From positions 27,481,336 through 27,545,335 of the forward strand of contig OX155963.1 of the NCBI GenBank assembly GCA_944548615.1: a stretch of 64,000 nucleotides of DNA, read 5' to 3'. Numbering within the stretch: the stretch's first letter is position 1; every line of letters starts with the position of its first letter. Origin of the DNA: Micropterix aruncella (lineage: Eukaryota > Arthropoda > Insecta > Lepidoptera > Micropterigidae). Below, piece by piece: positions 27,001-39,520 of the stretch. Below the pieces are notes generated by a model. It did not search any database and was not told the DNA's origin. It was given only the letters and a program-made list of their open reading frames with translations. A program made the position numbers and the translations under genes.

Positions 27001-29330
27001 AGGTTTGATGATGGTGATAGGTGAAAAGCCGCAGCTACCCGAAATAAATCCTAATTTATGGTCTTTTTCGTTTAGTCCACAGATATCTATTAGCAACCAG
27101 TCCATACTATAGATCATGCAAGGAGCTCACTTGGGAGCCGAATGGCAAAACCGTAGGTAAACAAAAACAAGGAGCTCACAGAGTCCACGATGAACGAAAT
27201 CGCACATTGAGAATTGTCAACTACTTTTAAGGGAGAACCCGCCACTCCACGAAGTTATAACGCTATTCTATATTTTTTTCAACCATGGGGTGAACGCATA
27301 TACTTAAGAACAATACAGTCTACAGTCTAACTTCGTTAACAGGCCCGTGATAGCTTAACGACTTACTACGAGGCACTGGGAGGTGAAATCAGCGAGCCGA
27401 GCTCGCGCCCTCACTACCAGGTTTGGCCAGATTACTCCTTCCTCCAGTCTGGTAGCAGGCTCGAAGTCGCTTGCGCGGTCTCTACCTGACGTAAGCAGTA
27501 ACTGAGTTTGAATATATTGCGGACCGAGGTAACTCGGGATCGGGTGGTTCACGGATCGTTTCAAGGATAGATGGCGTCAGGTTGAACACTACCCCCGCTC
27601 TCATAGAAAACATACGTCCCACAGCTATTCGGTGGAAGGGCAGCGTGGCTAGGAACCCTCTGGACTATTAGGACCATTAGAGGGCTATTCAACTATTCCA
27701 CAAACTGATCTTTTTTTGAGCAGGTGTTCCTATCCTACTACATAATGTGCCCCATGGTATACAGTGGTATGTGTATGTGTAAGTGGTATGACAGTGGGCC
27801 AGGTTAAAGTTGCTTCTGAATTTGCTTCTGTTGCTTCTGTACGATCTAATCTAATCTATTTTTTTCTATTATAATATTGTCCACGTTGATGAGAAATCCC
27901 TTTATGATTTGTGCATTGGGGAAGACTTTTGATTTGAAGAGGGTCATTTCAAGTTCGCTTTTTGTGAAATTCATTCCGCTCATATAAAACCTCATTTAGG
28001 TCCTGACCAAATTACAGAGAATTTATCGATGTCATCTGCAAGATGGCCTGGTTCAAATAATTCTCATAGCTAAGAGTAAAATTTCTGTTTTGGCAACCAG
28101 CTTCTAACCCTTCAAACAAGTAAATATTTTAAAATGAATAAAAACACGAATGTCGTTACAAAAATTGAACTACTTTTTTAGGTTTTTTTTAAATGAAATA
28201 TTTTTGGTTTATGTATACAGATTCATATATATATTTGTAATGTAGGTAATCAAGCAGACCTTTCATTTGACACTAAACACGATATATCTATGTTAATTTA
28301 TTGACATTTGGAGATTTGGATATTTAGACATATATTTAGTTGATATTTTGACAGTTAAGTTACCCTATGATACTCGAAATGACACAGTGGTTCCAATAAT
28401 ACTACACACTTCCAATTCGGTTAAAGCGTTTAGAAGTTATAACGGAATAAAGAAACAGAAAATATACATATATGAATCCTGAACACATTACACTTATCTT
28501 TGTTTGGCAGTCGTGTAAAAAAGACGTAACTGCATAAAGAAGAAGTTATAATAATAATTATCGACCCATTAATGTGGGATGAAATATCAAATCAACTCCA
28601 ATGATTGACACATTAATTAAAATTATGTCATGCGGCATCCATTCATTCAAATCATTCAATATTAATTTACTCACAATGAAGACCCGTGTTTAGTTGATGT
28701 CTTCTGCGTTTGCTATCTAAATTTGCCTCGTAAAATCCCTAATGGTCGCATGAAAGTCGTGTGAAGTCGTGTGAAGTCGTGTGAGCGACATTCATCGGGT
28801 ATTTTAATAATTTGATTCATCCGAGCCGTTTCTTGTTCATATTTAATAGCATGTTGAACTACTTGGCATACCTACTGTTGTTAAATCAGTTGTTTGTACA
28901 ATGAACGGAAGCCGCACCTATTAATCTTCTATTCTGCACCCCCTGAAAACGGGGTCGTCGCCAATCCCCAGTTTGTGTATAGGTTTGTTAAGTCTACAGT
29001 GCCTAAATAGCAGGCAGGCCCTTTGGGCCCGAATGCGTTTATTTGTGAACTAAAACTGATATTATAGCAATACGTTAGAGCGGAATATGAAACGAACGAT
29101 CGTCCATAAAAACTACCTGTCGAACGTATACTCGTGCGAATAAATTTAAACTAGATTCAGATGCTTTATCTGTTGTGAGTAGTTTTAATGCGACAAAGTG
29201 ACAACTGTTTAAACCACATTCTGCTCTAGCGTAGGTATTGCCCTGTCTCGTTCACACGGACTAATTTCCGATTTTAGTTCACGAAAATACGCCATCGAGC
29301 CCACTGTTATCCTAAAGTTTGTGGGATTTT
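27001..29330. other. Unassigned region
   Basis: No family is recognised. 27,350-27,700 is more GC-rich with a 69-codon minus-strand frame of unknown nature. A 10-bp unit (GTCGTGTGAA) is repeated three times at about 28,755-28,785. The rest is AT-rich and non-coding in appearance. Confidence 0.35.
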
Positions 29331-29357
29331 GGTAGGGTATTTCTCCCCGCCTGAGCT

Positions 29358-29513
29358 TTATCTACTCTTTGTTTCTCTTATGCCAGGCGGTCCTCGTGTA
29401 CCCCTCCACTTTGCCACTGAAAAAGTGGGGTTTGGCCCGACTGGTGAAGCTGTCGATCCCTGCTCTGCAAGTCTATCTGCTTCTTCATTACCTCTCACTC
29501 CACTGTGTCCCTT
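29358..29513 (-). pseudogene. Retrotransposon RNase H fragment
   Basis: The minus strand reads KGHSGVRGNEEADRLAEQGS then TASPVGPNPTF. GHSGVRGNEEADRLA is the conserved C-terminal RNase H block, with the catalytic Asp in EEAD and the His before SG. Such domains follow the RT in LINE clades such as I, R1-related or Loa. The open part ends at a TAA (29,358). No RT is recognisable next to it, so this is an isolated fragment. Confidence 0.65.
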
Positions 29514-29560
29514 CTCCGGTAGCGAACGGTTTCATGCAGTTCAGGCCATAAGATCCAGTT

Positions 29561-30232
29561 TGATTTCAGGGTCTGCGAAACTCACAGTTCAGCTCATTTT
29601 TAATATCCTCCTCGAGTGAGTGAGACTCTCGCATCCCAGGCCTCACGGTTTGCGCAGCGTACGGCGTCAGATAACCGGCTTGTGCACTCTGACTAATTAC
29701 TGAAGGAATGTGCAGACTATGGAAATGTACTGTCTCCAACGCAGCGGACGGATGTTGACCTGTCGTCCTCCACTATTGAAAAGGCCATTCGGCTACCTGA
29801 TCCTGAGTTCAGAGCAGTTCAAAAGATGCCATGGTCCGCGATAGATTCAAACTGAATCACCGCTGAACATACGGCAGATAGAGGACCTCGCAAGCGACCT
29901 TGAACCCGTTATTATTTGTGAGGACGTAGGTATCCTGATGGTAAAATCCAGATGGAGATATCCTGCCAAAACTGATAGTCAGGGGTGAGGTTGCCCGCTG
30001 GATTACCTTATATTTCAGGAACTAAGGCACATAAAAAGGAGTGAAAAAACAAAAATTCCAGTCCAATGCTACTCATTAACTTTAACTGGCTGTCGCTTAT
30101 ATCTTCAGACAGATGCATCTACCGTGTTATTAAAAATACTATTTTTTTAGCGCATTCTACGGATTAAAATGGAATAATAAATTCTAGGTTTTATTTTTTG
30201 ATGTAACCCTGTATTAGTAATCACAAAAATCA
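29561..30232. other. Unassigned region
   Basis: Possibly further decayed retroelement sequence next to the RNase H fragment. I recognise no domain. Confidence 0.3.
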
Positions 30233-30233
30233 T

Positions 30234-30264
<31 letters not shown>

Positions 30265-30773
30265 TTTGTATCAAACATAATTATAAAACACATAAAAATG
30301 GTCATACCAAGTAATGGTGCGAAGAAACAACGGCCCACATTCACATGACCATGCTCAGCGCATACCCAACTAGGCCAAATATCTGGGCACACGACTTATT
30401 TTCTGACTTAGGTGGAGAAGCCTAACTGACGTAGGTACTCATATACATAGATACATATACACATACACACATACATATACATACATACACAAATATATAA
30501 ATATAACGATCTAAATATATTATAGTATTATTCTTTTGAATTATATTACAATATAGTACAATTTGTTTAATATCTTATATCAAATTATATAGTATAATAG
30601 TAAAGTTATGCAGAAATATATATATTTTTTAAAAAATATGACTTGCAGAAGTTCTTTCTCTGTCCGTAAACGACCTATGTCGTCAAGAAGCCATTTTTTA
30701 ATATATTTTTTTAATAAAATGGTATTTTCTATTTCCTTTATTTTGTCATCAAGACGGTTGAATATTTTAGGTG

Positions 30774-31302
30774 CTATATAGTTGAATTGTCTAAGGCAAA
30801 TGAAGAATTAACTCGGGGACCGGCATAATTCAGACCTGCAGATGCTCTTGTAGTTCGGTGTTGCTGGCTTCGTAGTTGTTTATCTGAGGTTTGATGGAAG
30901 AACATGAGTGACTGTTTCACAAACAGCTGGCGTATATCTAACACATTACTTTCTTTGAATAGCATGTCTTCTATTGATTACCCTCAACAAAAGCTTTTGG
31001 GCTTTCACTAGAGGATCCAAGACAGATTTTGCACATGCTCCCCAAGCTATTATTCCGTGTACCCATAAACCCTGATACAGGGCCATATAAACCATTTTTA
31101 GGGAGTTCTTAGAAAGGACGTTGCGTAATTCTCTAAAGACGAAAACTAGTTTGTGAGACCTCGAAGAGAGTTGTATTAATTGGTTATCCAAGCTCAATTT
31201 AGAGTCTATTAGGACACCCAGATACTTGACTTCGATTTTTTCTTGGATATGGTAACAAGCGCAGGATGGTTGCCTATTACAGTGGTAAGAGTGGATTGTC
31301 AA
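30774..31302 (-). pseudogene. LINE reverse transcriptase, thumb and C-terminus
   Basis: Two frames joined by a shift near 30,955 make up this segment. The first contains VKYLGVLIDSKLSLDNQLIQ, LRNVLSKNSLKMVYMALYQG and HGIIAWGACAKSVLDPLVKA. The second begins KESNVLDIRQLFVKQSLMFF and ends VNSSFALDNSTI. They follow the palm segment at 31,333-31,683 after another small shift. This is the usual post-palm region of a CR1/Jockey-type RT. Its C-terminus shows close similarity to the plus-strand copy at 22,170-22,544, showing both LINEs belong to one family. Confidence 0.8.
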
Positions 31303-31332
31303 TGATGGAGGAGGTGTGATGACTACAGGACG

Positions 31333-31683
31333 TTATCCAAACACAATGAAATTGCTTTTTGAGGCATTTAGGGTTAGGACATGTCTATCAAGCCATGCTT
31401 TCACACTGTCCAGACTATTTTGTGCCTTTACCAGTACCTCAGCCCATGTTTCTGCTTCAACAAGGATAACCGTGTCATCAGCAAAGGAGACAATTCTTGC
31501 ATTATCGCCAAGAGGTAATTCACACAAATCATTGACGTACATCAGAAAGAGAATAGGGCCAAGTACGCTGCCTTGAGGCACACCAAAGGATATTTCGGCA
31601 CTATCACTTTCTTTGCCGTCAATCACTAAAATCTGTGACCTATCCTTAATATATAACTTAATAAAAAATAAACTTTCAATCAA
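31333..31683 (-). pseudogene. LINE reverse transcriptase, palm segment
   Basis: The 116-codon segment has the motifs SFGVPQGSVLGPILFLMYVN and VSFADDTVILVEAETWAE (the catalytic FADD), then VKAWLDRHVLTLNASKSNFI. This is the central palm of a CR1/Jockey-type reverse transcriptase, with both aspartates of the FADD box intact. Upstream, the fingers region is deleted. Downstream, the frame continues after a shift into the segment at 31,302-30,946. The segment has no stop, but the ORF is non-functional because of the missing N-terminal RT part. Confidence 0.85.
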
Positions 31684-32153
31684 AAATAACTCCGTCGAAT
31701 CTTCCCGGAGTATATGCTTTGCCAGTTTTTCTCGTACAGCAGCAAAATACTGATTTATAAAGTTTAATATGACTGCGGCTACTGATCGACATTTGTGATT
31801 TCTTGACCGATTTAAACAGCCCCCTTTAATAAAGACCCCTAAGCTGGCAGACAGGCGTTCCTTTTTATAATATAAGATGTTCAGGACCTAAAATCCTTTT
31901 TTTTAATGGTTGATCTTGTGCACAAAACTAAACAAGAATAACCACAAAATTATTTTTTTCGAATTTACAAACATTATTATTGCACATTATTAACTATATT
32001 ATGATTTGGCGAGGAAAAAGCATTTTTACTTCAAAAGGATGTTTTTCGAATACATAATATTATTGCATATTATAAACTATATTATAAATATTTCATGGCG
32101 AAGTAATAACGAAATAAGCATTTTTACTTCAAAAGGATATTCAATATTTATTC

Positions 32154-32715
32154 TCAGAGTTAGAGTTAGAGTTCTTTATTGTGGGAATTATTAAAAAACA
32201 TACAATGTTTAATTAACAAACTGCCCAGAGAGCATACAACATTTTGTTTCAGAAGAAACTTCATAAAGAAGAAGCTATATAAGGAGCAATCAGTAAAACT
32301 AAAACTATCAACAATTAAAATAATCAATATCAGAAATGATCAAACACAATCATCAATAATCACATAATCAATCAAACTAATTTTTATAATGTTTTGTCCA
32401 AGAAGAATCTAAATACATTGTAATTACATTTAAATATAAGATACCATATAACTAAAACAATTAATAAAATTATTAATTCAAGTTAAAACAATCAACAAAT
32501 GAAATAATCAGTATACGCATTACATTAAAATAAAGGGGCTGTAAAAAAAGTCATTTTGTAAAATTTATAAATTCCTCAATAGAGTAAAACGTATTGGTTG
32601 TAAAAAAATTCTTTAAAAGTTTTTGGAACGTTCTGAGATTGCTATTGTCTTTTATGCTACCTGGTAGGCGGTTAAAATAATAAGGCCCTGAGAATTGGGT
32701 ACTTTGCCTAGCAGC
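32154..32715 (-). mobile_element. 5'-truncated LINE with (TAACTC)n tail
   Basis: Minus strand: ARQSTQFSGPYYFNRLPGSI then KDNSNLRTFQKLLKNFF and YSIEEFINFTK with an intact stop near 32,557. This is a stop-free reverse-transcriptase C-terminus of about 53 codons. A 3' UTR and a tail of TTAGAG repeats (32,158-32,172 on the plus strand) follow. Confidence 0.8.
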
Positions 32716-33659
32716 CTTAGACCTTAATCAATCAATAGACTAAGAAGACCTTAATCAATCAAAGTTGTACGTTATTTACATTTTTTATGAAGAAATTTGT
32801 GTAAAGAAATATCTCTGAATTTCTAGAGAAAAATAATATATTTTTTTTTCTGATGTAGAGAATTACTCAATATCGTAAGGATTTTTGATCCTGAATGTAA
32901 GAGCGAGAAATGTAAGAGAAAGAAATCCACTGAGGAAATTCGGATAAAAATCCTAAAATGTTTTTCAAATACAGTCCTTGTGGTTGCTTCAGAAATATAA
33001 ATTGAAAAATATTTCGTTTCGCCATGAGGCACGAGTCGACTTCAAAACAATAAATACCACCAAATTAGTGTAAAGATTAGAAATGCAAACCCCAGAATGA
33101 AGTAGACTTTGACTAAAGTAGACTTTTGATGAAATTAGTAGACGTTTGTTTGTAGCACCAATAATGATAATACCACCTACTAGCCTTAATTCTTACATAC
33201 CTTCTTTGTTCGATTCAGTGTTCACAGATAAAAGGACGGACGCAAAACAAAATACCAATTTCACAAACACTCTGATGCGGGCGGAGCCGATGGAACAGCT
33301 TGTACTTGCATAATTTAGACTTTGAAAATAGACCTATAAGAATGGCCCTGAAAGATAACACGTGTCATTACTGAAATAGGCTGAAACGAAAATATCGTGA
33401 CGTATAAAACCCCTCAGTGCGAGAGTGTTGATTTTTTTAAATTTGCTTAATTTTAACTGGTCAACTTGCTATTTGCTCAACTGATAACCTAAACTGCTCA
33501 GTTCATCTATTTCCACATAAAAGTATTTAATTGGATTGAAATTGTCAGGGATAAGTAGTTCCGGTAAGAATAGAATGTTCAAAACATTAAAGTATTATAC
33601 AAGTTGTTCGAATAGAGGCACAGTCCTACATTTTTTCGGTAAACTGTGCATCATCATGC
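32716..33659. other. No recognised feature
   Basis: A duplicated ACCTTAATCAATCAA string occurs at about 32,722 and 32,750. There are no credible coding frames. Confidence 0.3.
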
Positions 33660-33975
33660 ACTATGATAATGCCAGGTCTCACACGGCCAGAAAAGCGAAT
33701 TTTTGAAAGCGAAACGTAGAACTCATAAGCACTCAATTAAAGCTCATGAGCCTAATTAACAATATTTGCGATATTTTACCTACCGCTAGATGGTATTTTA
33801 CCGCGTTAAAATACCGCGGTAAAATACCATCGCAAATTAACAATATCGCGATATTTTACTTACCAAATTAGAACAAAAAAATAGTCTTTTCCATTTTTTT
33901 TTTAATTGCTGTTTTGCTCGTTCTGATTCACCCACTTCAAGAATGTAACTAATTAAAAACTCACCCTGTAAATCG
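33660..33975 (-). mobile_element. Truncated foldback (MITE-like) element
   Basis: The right end (GATTCACCCACTTCAAGAAT, AATTAAAAACTCACCCTGTA) matches the ends of the element at 47,488-47,878. The interior CGCTAGATGG core is shared with the 37,613-38,036 element. No left end is visible. Confidence 0.55.
33789..33831. repeat. Perfect 17-bp-arm inverted repeat
   Basis: GATGGTATTTTACCGCG, 9-base spacer, CGCGGTAAAATACCATC. It lies at the core of the truncated foldback element. Confidence 0.95.
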
Positions 33976-34080
33976 ACGATATAAATAGTTATGTTTGTTT
34001 AATTTGATACTGTTGTATACTACATGTTGATGTCCTGATGAAAAGAAAATAAAAATAAACAAATAATAGACGTCAAATTG

Positions 34081-34500
34081 TCATTGGGCCGCGTTTGGTT
34101 CGCGGGCACTTTTGGATACTAAAATTTGACTGCGGTTTTGTAGACCCCTCCTGTCGAATCGCCCGTTCGACGGTTGCGTCGGCAGACGTCGGCGCGGACA
34201 CCTGTAATTTTCCGTCGTCCCCATGATAATGTAAATTACGACATCGCCGCGCCGTTTCCTGCTGAATTTCACCCTTCAGTCAGGCCGCAGACAAGAGTCT
34301 CGACCACCTATCTAGAGCCGTAAACGCGATATGGCCGCCGGACACGCCACTACTGTAGATACGTCAGCCACTTGATGTAATTTTACAGATAATTTAGCCT
34401 AACCGGCATTTTGAGACAGTCCTCAACGTTAGACACGGTTATGATACAACCGGCATTATTAGGCGCAGTTCAGACAGAAGAGACATGGCGCGGGCGTCGG
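34081..34500. other. GC-rich island, no gene recognised
   Basis: CpG-rich unique-looking sequence (CGTCGGCAGACGTCGGCGCG and similar). Short frames are not convincing. It is comparable in composition to 1996-2400 and may be host sequence. Confidence 0.3.
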
Positions 34501-34603
34501 GCGAGGACGTGGCGCGGATGTGGCGCGGACGCGAGGTGACCAAAGTATACAGAAAAGTCACTCAGTCATCGCGAAACCGTCGAAGTGGATGCATTCTTAT
34601 GCA

Positions 34604-34780
34604 TTCAAATCCAAATTCAAATTCTTTATTTGACAAAAATCATAATAACAGTTACAGATTAATTAAACGTAACCTAACTGGATCGCACGAGAGGTACGCA
34701 CTAAGGTAGGCTTAGATTGCCTAATGCCAAATAAAAAAATACGGTGAAGAATGCAGTGAGAAATAAAATCAAGTAAACTA
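34604..34780 (-). mobile_element. LINE 3' end with AATTTG-type tail, minus strand
   Basis: CAAATCCAAATTCAAATTCT followed by TTATTTGACAAAAATC is the reversed 3' end and tail of a LINE. No coding part is recognised. Confidence 0.5.
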
Positions 34781-34860
34781 AAATTTTTGTAAAAAATAAA
34801 ATTTCAAATAATCTTAAAGGTATGTGATAATAATGATATAGAGAACAAAACGCATGCCCA

Positions 34861-35487
34861 TCTTCTTCTTCTTCTTATATATAAAAATGAATCGCCGTGC
34901 GTTAGTCTCGCAAGATCTCGAAAATGACTAGAACGATTTGATTTCTTTTGTTTTGTTTGCCTTGATTCAGGGGTGGTTTACAAAAAAAAAATATTTAGGA
35001 AAAATTAAAAGAAACAACTGAAAATCGAAAAAATCGAAATTGGTGATTTTGGGAATTGGGCCACTTTCAATAGATGGCGTTCGCGTCATTCTATGTTTGA
35101 CAGCTGCGCCATCCATAACTGTTATTCATTCCGTGCGATTGTGTAAAATTTCAGAAAGTTGAAAAGTCGAAATGTCGAAAAAGTCAAGAGTCAAAAAGGT
35201 AAAAAAACTCAAAAAAGTCGAAAAAGTCGGAAAGTCAAAAAAGTAAAAAAGCCCAAAAAGTCAAAAAAGTCGGAGAAGTCGAAGAAGCATTTATATTTCA
35301 TCATGTAAATTAAATACATTGAATTTATTTTAATTACAAACGACTTTCATTTAATCACCAAACGGAACTCAAACAGGTACATGATTCGGCCATATTATAG
35401 ATTTCAATGAATTGGATTTGGATGGTTGATTAGGATCGATAATCGCTTATCAATTTTAGGTGGTACGAATTTCACCTGGTCATCTAG
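34861..35487 (+). mobile_element. Non-autonomous Helitron with minisatellite
   Basis: It starts A|TCTTCTTCTTCTTCTTATAT and ends GTGGTACGAATTTCACCTGG then TCATCTAG|T. It contains a run of AAAAAGTCG-like 9-bp repeats at about 35,155-35,290. Confidence 0.85.
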
Positions 35488-36211
35488 TTATAAATATATG
35501 GTAGGTGGATAATAATGATAATAATAGTTACTGTGTTAGGAATGGTAAGTTAGCTAGGAATAAAACAAGTTATTTTATCAATTTCTTTCCTTTCCTGTGT
35601 GACCAATCAGTGAACTCTTTGGTCTCTCTCGGCGGAGAAAAAGCTTGTGGCTCTCTGGGGCAAACCAGGTACGAGGACTATTTTACTTTACCGCCCGCCA
35701 ACCGACCAGAAGGAAAAGTATTGTGAACGCGCTTCTCTTAAATTACATTACAGTCGTATTCAATTGGCAAAATTACCGCTCATGTACATGTCATAATCTA
35801 CTATAGGTAGTAGTATACAATCTACTGTAAGTAATAGGTAGTTACTACAAGCTTTTTGCTAGATACCTAATTGAGTATCCTACCTATTTTGAAAACAAAT
35901 AGAAAATAGAAAATCTCATGGGTTTCAGTTTCATAGCTGAATAAATTAATTAGTAATATTATTAAATTCTCAAAATCAGATAACATAAACAGGCAAAATA
36001 TTTAAAAAATCTTTACCTAAAAAACTAAGGAATAAAAACCAAATAATGGTATCAAAAAATAATAATCCTAATCAAAACAATCAAAATAATCAATAAGTAG
36101 CTACTTTTATATATGCGGTTTTTTCAATTGCTGTTGCTTGTTGATGAAAGTAATATAGTCAGAAGATGAATCCATAAATAGATACTTATATAAATCCTTA
36201 TTTAAATAGGT
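35488..36211. other. No recognised feature
   Basis: A 73-codon plus-strand frame (35,505-35,726) is not recognised. The rest is AT-rich. Confidence 0.3.
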
Positions 36212-36657
36212 ACAATGTTTTGAAAGTCATTGCCCTGGAACTCGGTCGGTCTGTGTGTCTCTCTGAGTGTATTCCTACAAGATAGCGTCCAAACGCTTAA
36301 TCCTGTTAAGCTTACATTTGGCATGCCGGCATCATTTGGTCATTGCAAGAGTTCAAAAGAGTTTAGGTTGAAATCGGTCCACCAGGGGACGCACTAGTCA
36401 CATGTTAATCCCGAAATATTATACTTGAGACTTGAAATTTGGCACGCAGATACCGTGTTGAGCTGAAATCACAGTGTGAAATTTCTCATGTACAAACTAC
36501 ATTAATGATATTTAAATTCCGCTACACATATTATTCAAATAATAACGCATCGGGCGACGCGGTTCGTTCGACACGGTTCAACCGGATTCGTCCGCCGAAC
36601 GAGAGAGGGCGCTACTTGTCGGGAAAGTCTTAGTGTTACACAACCGATTTTATTTTC
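36212..36657 (-). repeat. CGGTTGTG repeat family, minus-strand copy
   Basis: The reverse complement begins AAATCGGTTGTGTAACACTA. It includes CCCCTGGTGGACCGATTT and ends with the GCATGCCAAATGTAAGCTTA, AGAGAGACACACAGACCGAC part. It is the least disrupted copy in the window (about 445 bp). Confidence 0.7.
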
Positions 36658-36719
36658 AAGGTCCGACCGGTAAAGCGAAATTCAAAATCACAGTGGAAAT
36701 CAAAACTGTTTTATTTGGA

Positions 36720-36950
36720 ACATTTAGATACACCTTCCAGCTACTTTTCTACATAATCGCCGATCCGTCAATCCGTCCACATTTGTCGTAGCGTGGTGCC
36801 AACTTTCCAATACTCTCATCATAGAACTCGCGTTCTTCCCTGGCCGCCTGCATCATGGACGTCTGTACGTCCTGCTCGAAAGGTTTTGCATCATTGCCGC
36901 ACTTTGCTGTTATGGTGTACATGTTTTTTTTACAACTAAATGGCATAGCA
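36720..36950 (-). pseudogene. mariner-like transposase C-terminal remnant
   Basis: The minus strand reads AAREEREFYDESIGKLAPRY then DKCGRIDGSAIM and a stop. FY...GI..L..R..KC...G is the pattern at the C-terminus of mariner/SETMAR-type transposases. The upstream catalytic domain is not recognisable, so this is a decayed fragment. Confidence 0.5.
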
Positions 36951-37505
36951 GATAGATCGTCTGACTGTATGATATGGTCCCATTTTTATTTTTCCATTTT
37001 TCTTTAGGATAAAATTGACGGATGGCACTAGAGGTTTATCCGCAGATATGTTGTGAGAAATTGTCGAAAGACAAAACAAACCCGCTTATTTGAATATATG
37101 AATTTTTACATAAAAGAGTATCAACAACAATCCTAATACATTCATTACTATGTTTGGATACTGAGTATCACTGTAAACCTTAAATACTGCAATAAAAGCT
37201 GATATCTGAGATACCGAATGACACAAGTGTAGGATTATTCAACGAAACGATTAGTTCGCCTTTTGAACAGCTTCTTTGTATAACAAAGAAAGTCATTGTT
37301 CGTAATTCGTAGACTCTATGTTAACACCCAGTCGATGACGTCAAAGATTCATGCCTATAAAAAAATGTTATATCAGGTAATTGATTATCTATGTAATTGC
37401 GTTTTTAAACATTGGCCACTTTAAACTTGGTTAACTACTATTATCTGGATAATTAATCAAATCGAGTTTGTTGTCATCAAAACCTCATACAACGTTATTT
37501 ATACA
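36951..37505. other. No recognised feature
   Basis: AT-rich sequence without credible frames or repeat partners. Confidence 0.3.
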
Positions 37506-38679
37506 CTAGCTTTTGCCCGCGGTTTCGCTTCCCGTGAAGTTTTGAATCGATTTGTTAATTTAATTAGGGTGGCGTTTATTTGCCTTTTTAGATGCTACCT
37601 TCAGTTAGATATACGGGGTGTTATTACAGCACGGGCTTTTTTTCTGTGGGTGAATCGGAAAAAAAAACTTTTAAAAAAAAAAAACTTTTTTTTTTGTTTT
37701 TTTTTCTTTTGTATTTTTTTAATTTGAAAATTTGAAGAAGTTGACTGTTAAATAAAGGTTTGAGAAGCGTTTGAGCGTGCTGCGCCATCTAGCGGTAGGT
37801 AATAAGTCGTAAATAAACAATATCACCGACATTTTACCAACCGCTAGATAGCGCATCGTGATCTTAGCTTTTCATATAATTTAAAAAAAATAAAAAAAAC
37901 AAATTTTCAAAAAAAAAAAAAATAAAAAAAAAAGTTTATTTTTCAGTTTTTTCCAATTTTTTTTATTAAAAGTTGCTTACTACGTTGTACTGATTCACCC
38001 ACAGAAAAAAAAGCCCGTGCTGTAATAACACCCCGTAAGTATATCGTAAGACGTCCCCCCTCAGATGCACGCTACCTATCTCGTATACGTAAGTCTTGTT
38101 TATCGCCACCCGCAACACCTTCCGCTGTACGCTGACCTAAGGTCCACTAATTTCAAGATATCTCATAAACTATACCACCTAAAATCTTACAGCAAATGGG
38201 TAATTTCATATCTATTTAGCACCCGCGATAATGGATTTATTTATTTTGATAAGGATTCTTATTTTATTGCTAACGTCTTCAACAAACACTGGCTAATTCG
38301 TTTTTCTTATTTTTTTGAGACAAAAAATCAATTATTGTTGCTTAAATATAACAGTTGCATAGATGCTGTCACTGACTTCTCTTATATATATAAATATATT
38401 TTTGAGACCAATATTTCTGTCGTATATTGTTTTAACATATATCAACCCGTTTCGCCAGCGCACGCCGATAAATCATCTCATTTTTCTCTGACTTGATTTA
38501 CAAATATCGTGATTTCGTATTGAAAACCAATATTTTTGCAATAAAGTATATTCTATAGCACTCGTCGATAATGGAGCTTTCCACTAGTGAAAGAATTTTT
38601 GAAATTGGATAAGTAGTTTCGGAGATTACCCCCCACATACAAACTTACAAACATTACTTCTTTATAATGTTAGTATAGA
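37506..38679 (-). mobile_element. Non-autonomous Helitron carrying a nested foldback element
   Basis: On the minus strand it starts A|TCTATACTAACATTATAAAG (38,679) and ends GCGAAACCGCGGGCAAAAG then CTAG|T (37,506). The 143-codon plus-strand frame at 38,065-38,496 is unrecognised and probably chance. A 424-bp foldback element sits inside. Confidence 0.85.
37613..38036. mobile_element. Foldback MITE with long terminal inverted repeats and TA target
   Basis: The ends TACGGGGTGTTATTACAGCA and GCACGGGCTTTTTTTCTGTG recur inverted at 37,998-38,036 for about 45 bp. Flanking TA is consistent with a Tc1/mariner-type target. The core is itself an inverted repeat (GCCATCTAGCGGTAGG / CAACCGCTAGATAGCGC). 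Confidence 0.85.
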
Positions 38680-39520
38680 TTAGTAAACAATACAGATTAG
38701 TAACAATTTTGTTTACGGAATCGATGTAATGCTTAGTAGATAGCCGCTAAAGATTTAAATATTTCTAAAATTCGATACTAAGGTTTCTTAAGAGCGTTTT
38801 AACATAATTTACAATCATTGTTTTAGATACTTAAGACTACAAAGTCAATCAGATATTGATACGATAATGACATGAGATTAAAAAAAATAACCTAGGTACT
38901 TTTTACGTGAGAATTATCAATTAGGTTGAAATAGAAAATAATACACAAAATTTTACAAAAAAAAAAACTACTCCAAAATCACTACATAGTATAAAACAAA
39001 GTCGCTTTCTCTGTCCCTATGTCCCTTTGTATGCTTAAATCTTTGAAACTACGCAACGGATTTTGATGCAGTTTTTTTTAATAGATAGAGTGATTCAAGA
39101 GGAAGGTTTACATTTATAATAACATCCATTAAATAGTGGAGAAGTACTGCTATTTTTGAGGTTTCTAATGTGATGTCGTAAATAATTACATTTTTTCCGC
39201 TTACATTGCAAACGCAGGCTGAACCCTACGAGTTTTATCAAAATAATGTACTAAGTATTGTACACATTGAAAAGGTCTACAGAAAAGTCCGCGATGGTAT
39301 ATGTCTATCTCTTATGGATAACCCACAATAACTTTTTTTTGTCATTTACTTTTTACGACAAATAATGGCTAATTTTCGAAGCGATTTTAACCAATACAGC
39401 ATTAATCCTTAACCAATTAAATACCTTGAATACATTGTTCATTTAATATAGATCTATATGGCATTTTACACCGTATGATTTAAGTGAATATTTTCGAAGA
39501 TATTACAGATTTAAAAATTT

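Larger units (their letters stand above)
30233..31850 (-). mobile_element. LINE with (TAAA)n tail and internal deletion
   Basis: On the minus strand the RT palm and C-terminal parts span about 31,683-30,774. A 3' UTR and a tail of TTTA repeats (30,235-30,268 on the plus strand) follow. Sequence at about 31,850-31,700 reads LNFINQYFAAVREKLAKHIL, the linker upstream of an RT. It then jumps to LYIKDRSQILVIDG, so the fingers and first catalytic Asp region are missing. It is the same family as the split copy at 9870-9957/22,106-23,116. Confidence 0.8.

Noticed and set aside
38065..38496. 143-codon plus-strand frame in the minus-strand Helitron
   Set aside because: No similarity to any known family, and it is on the wrong strand of a non-autonomous element. 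Probably chance in AT-rich DNA.
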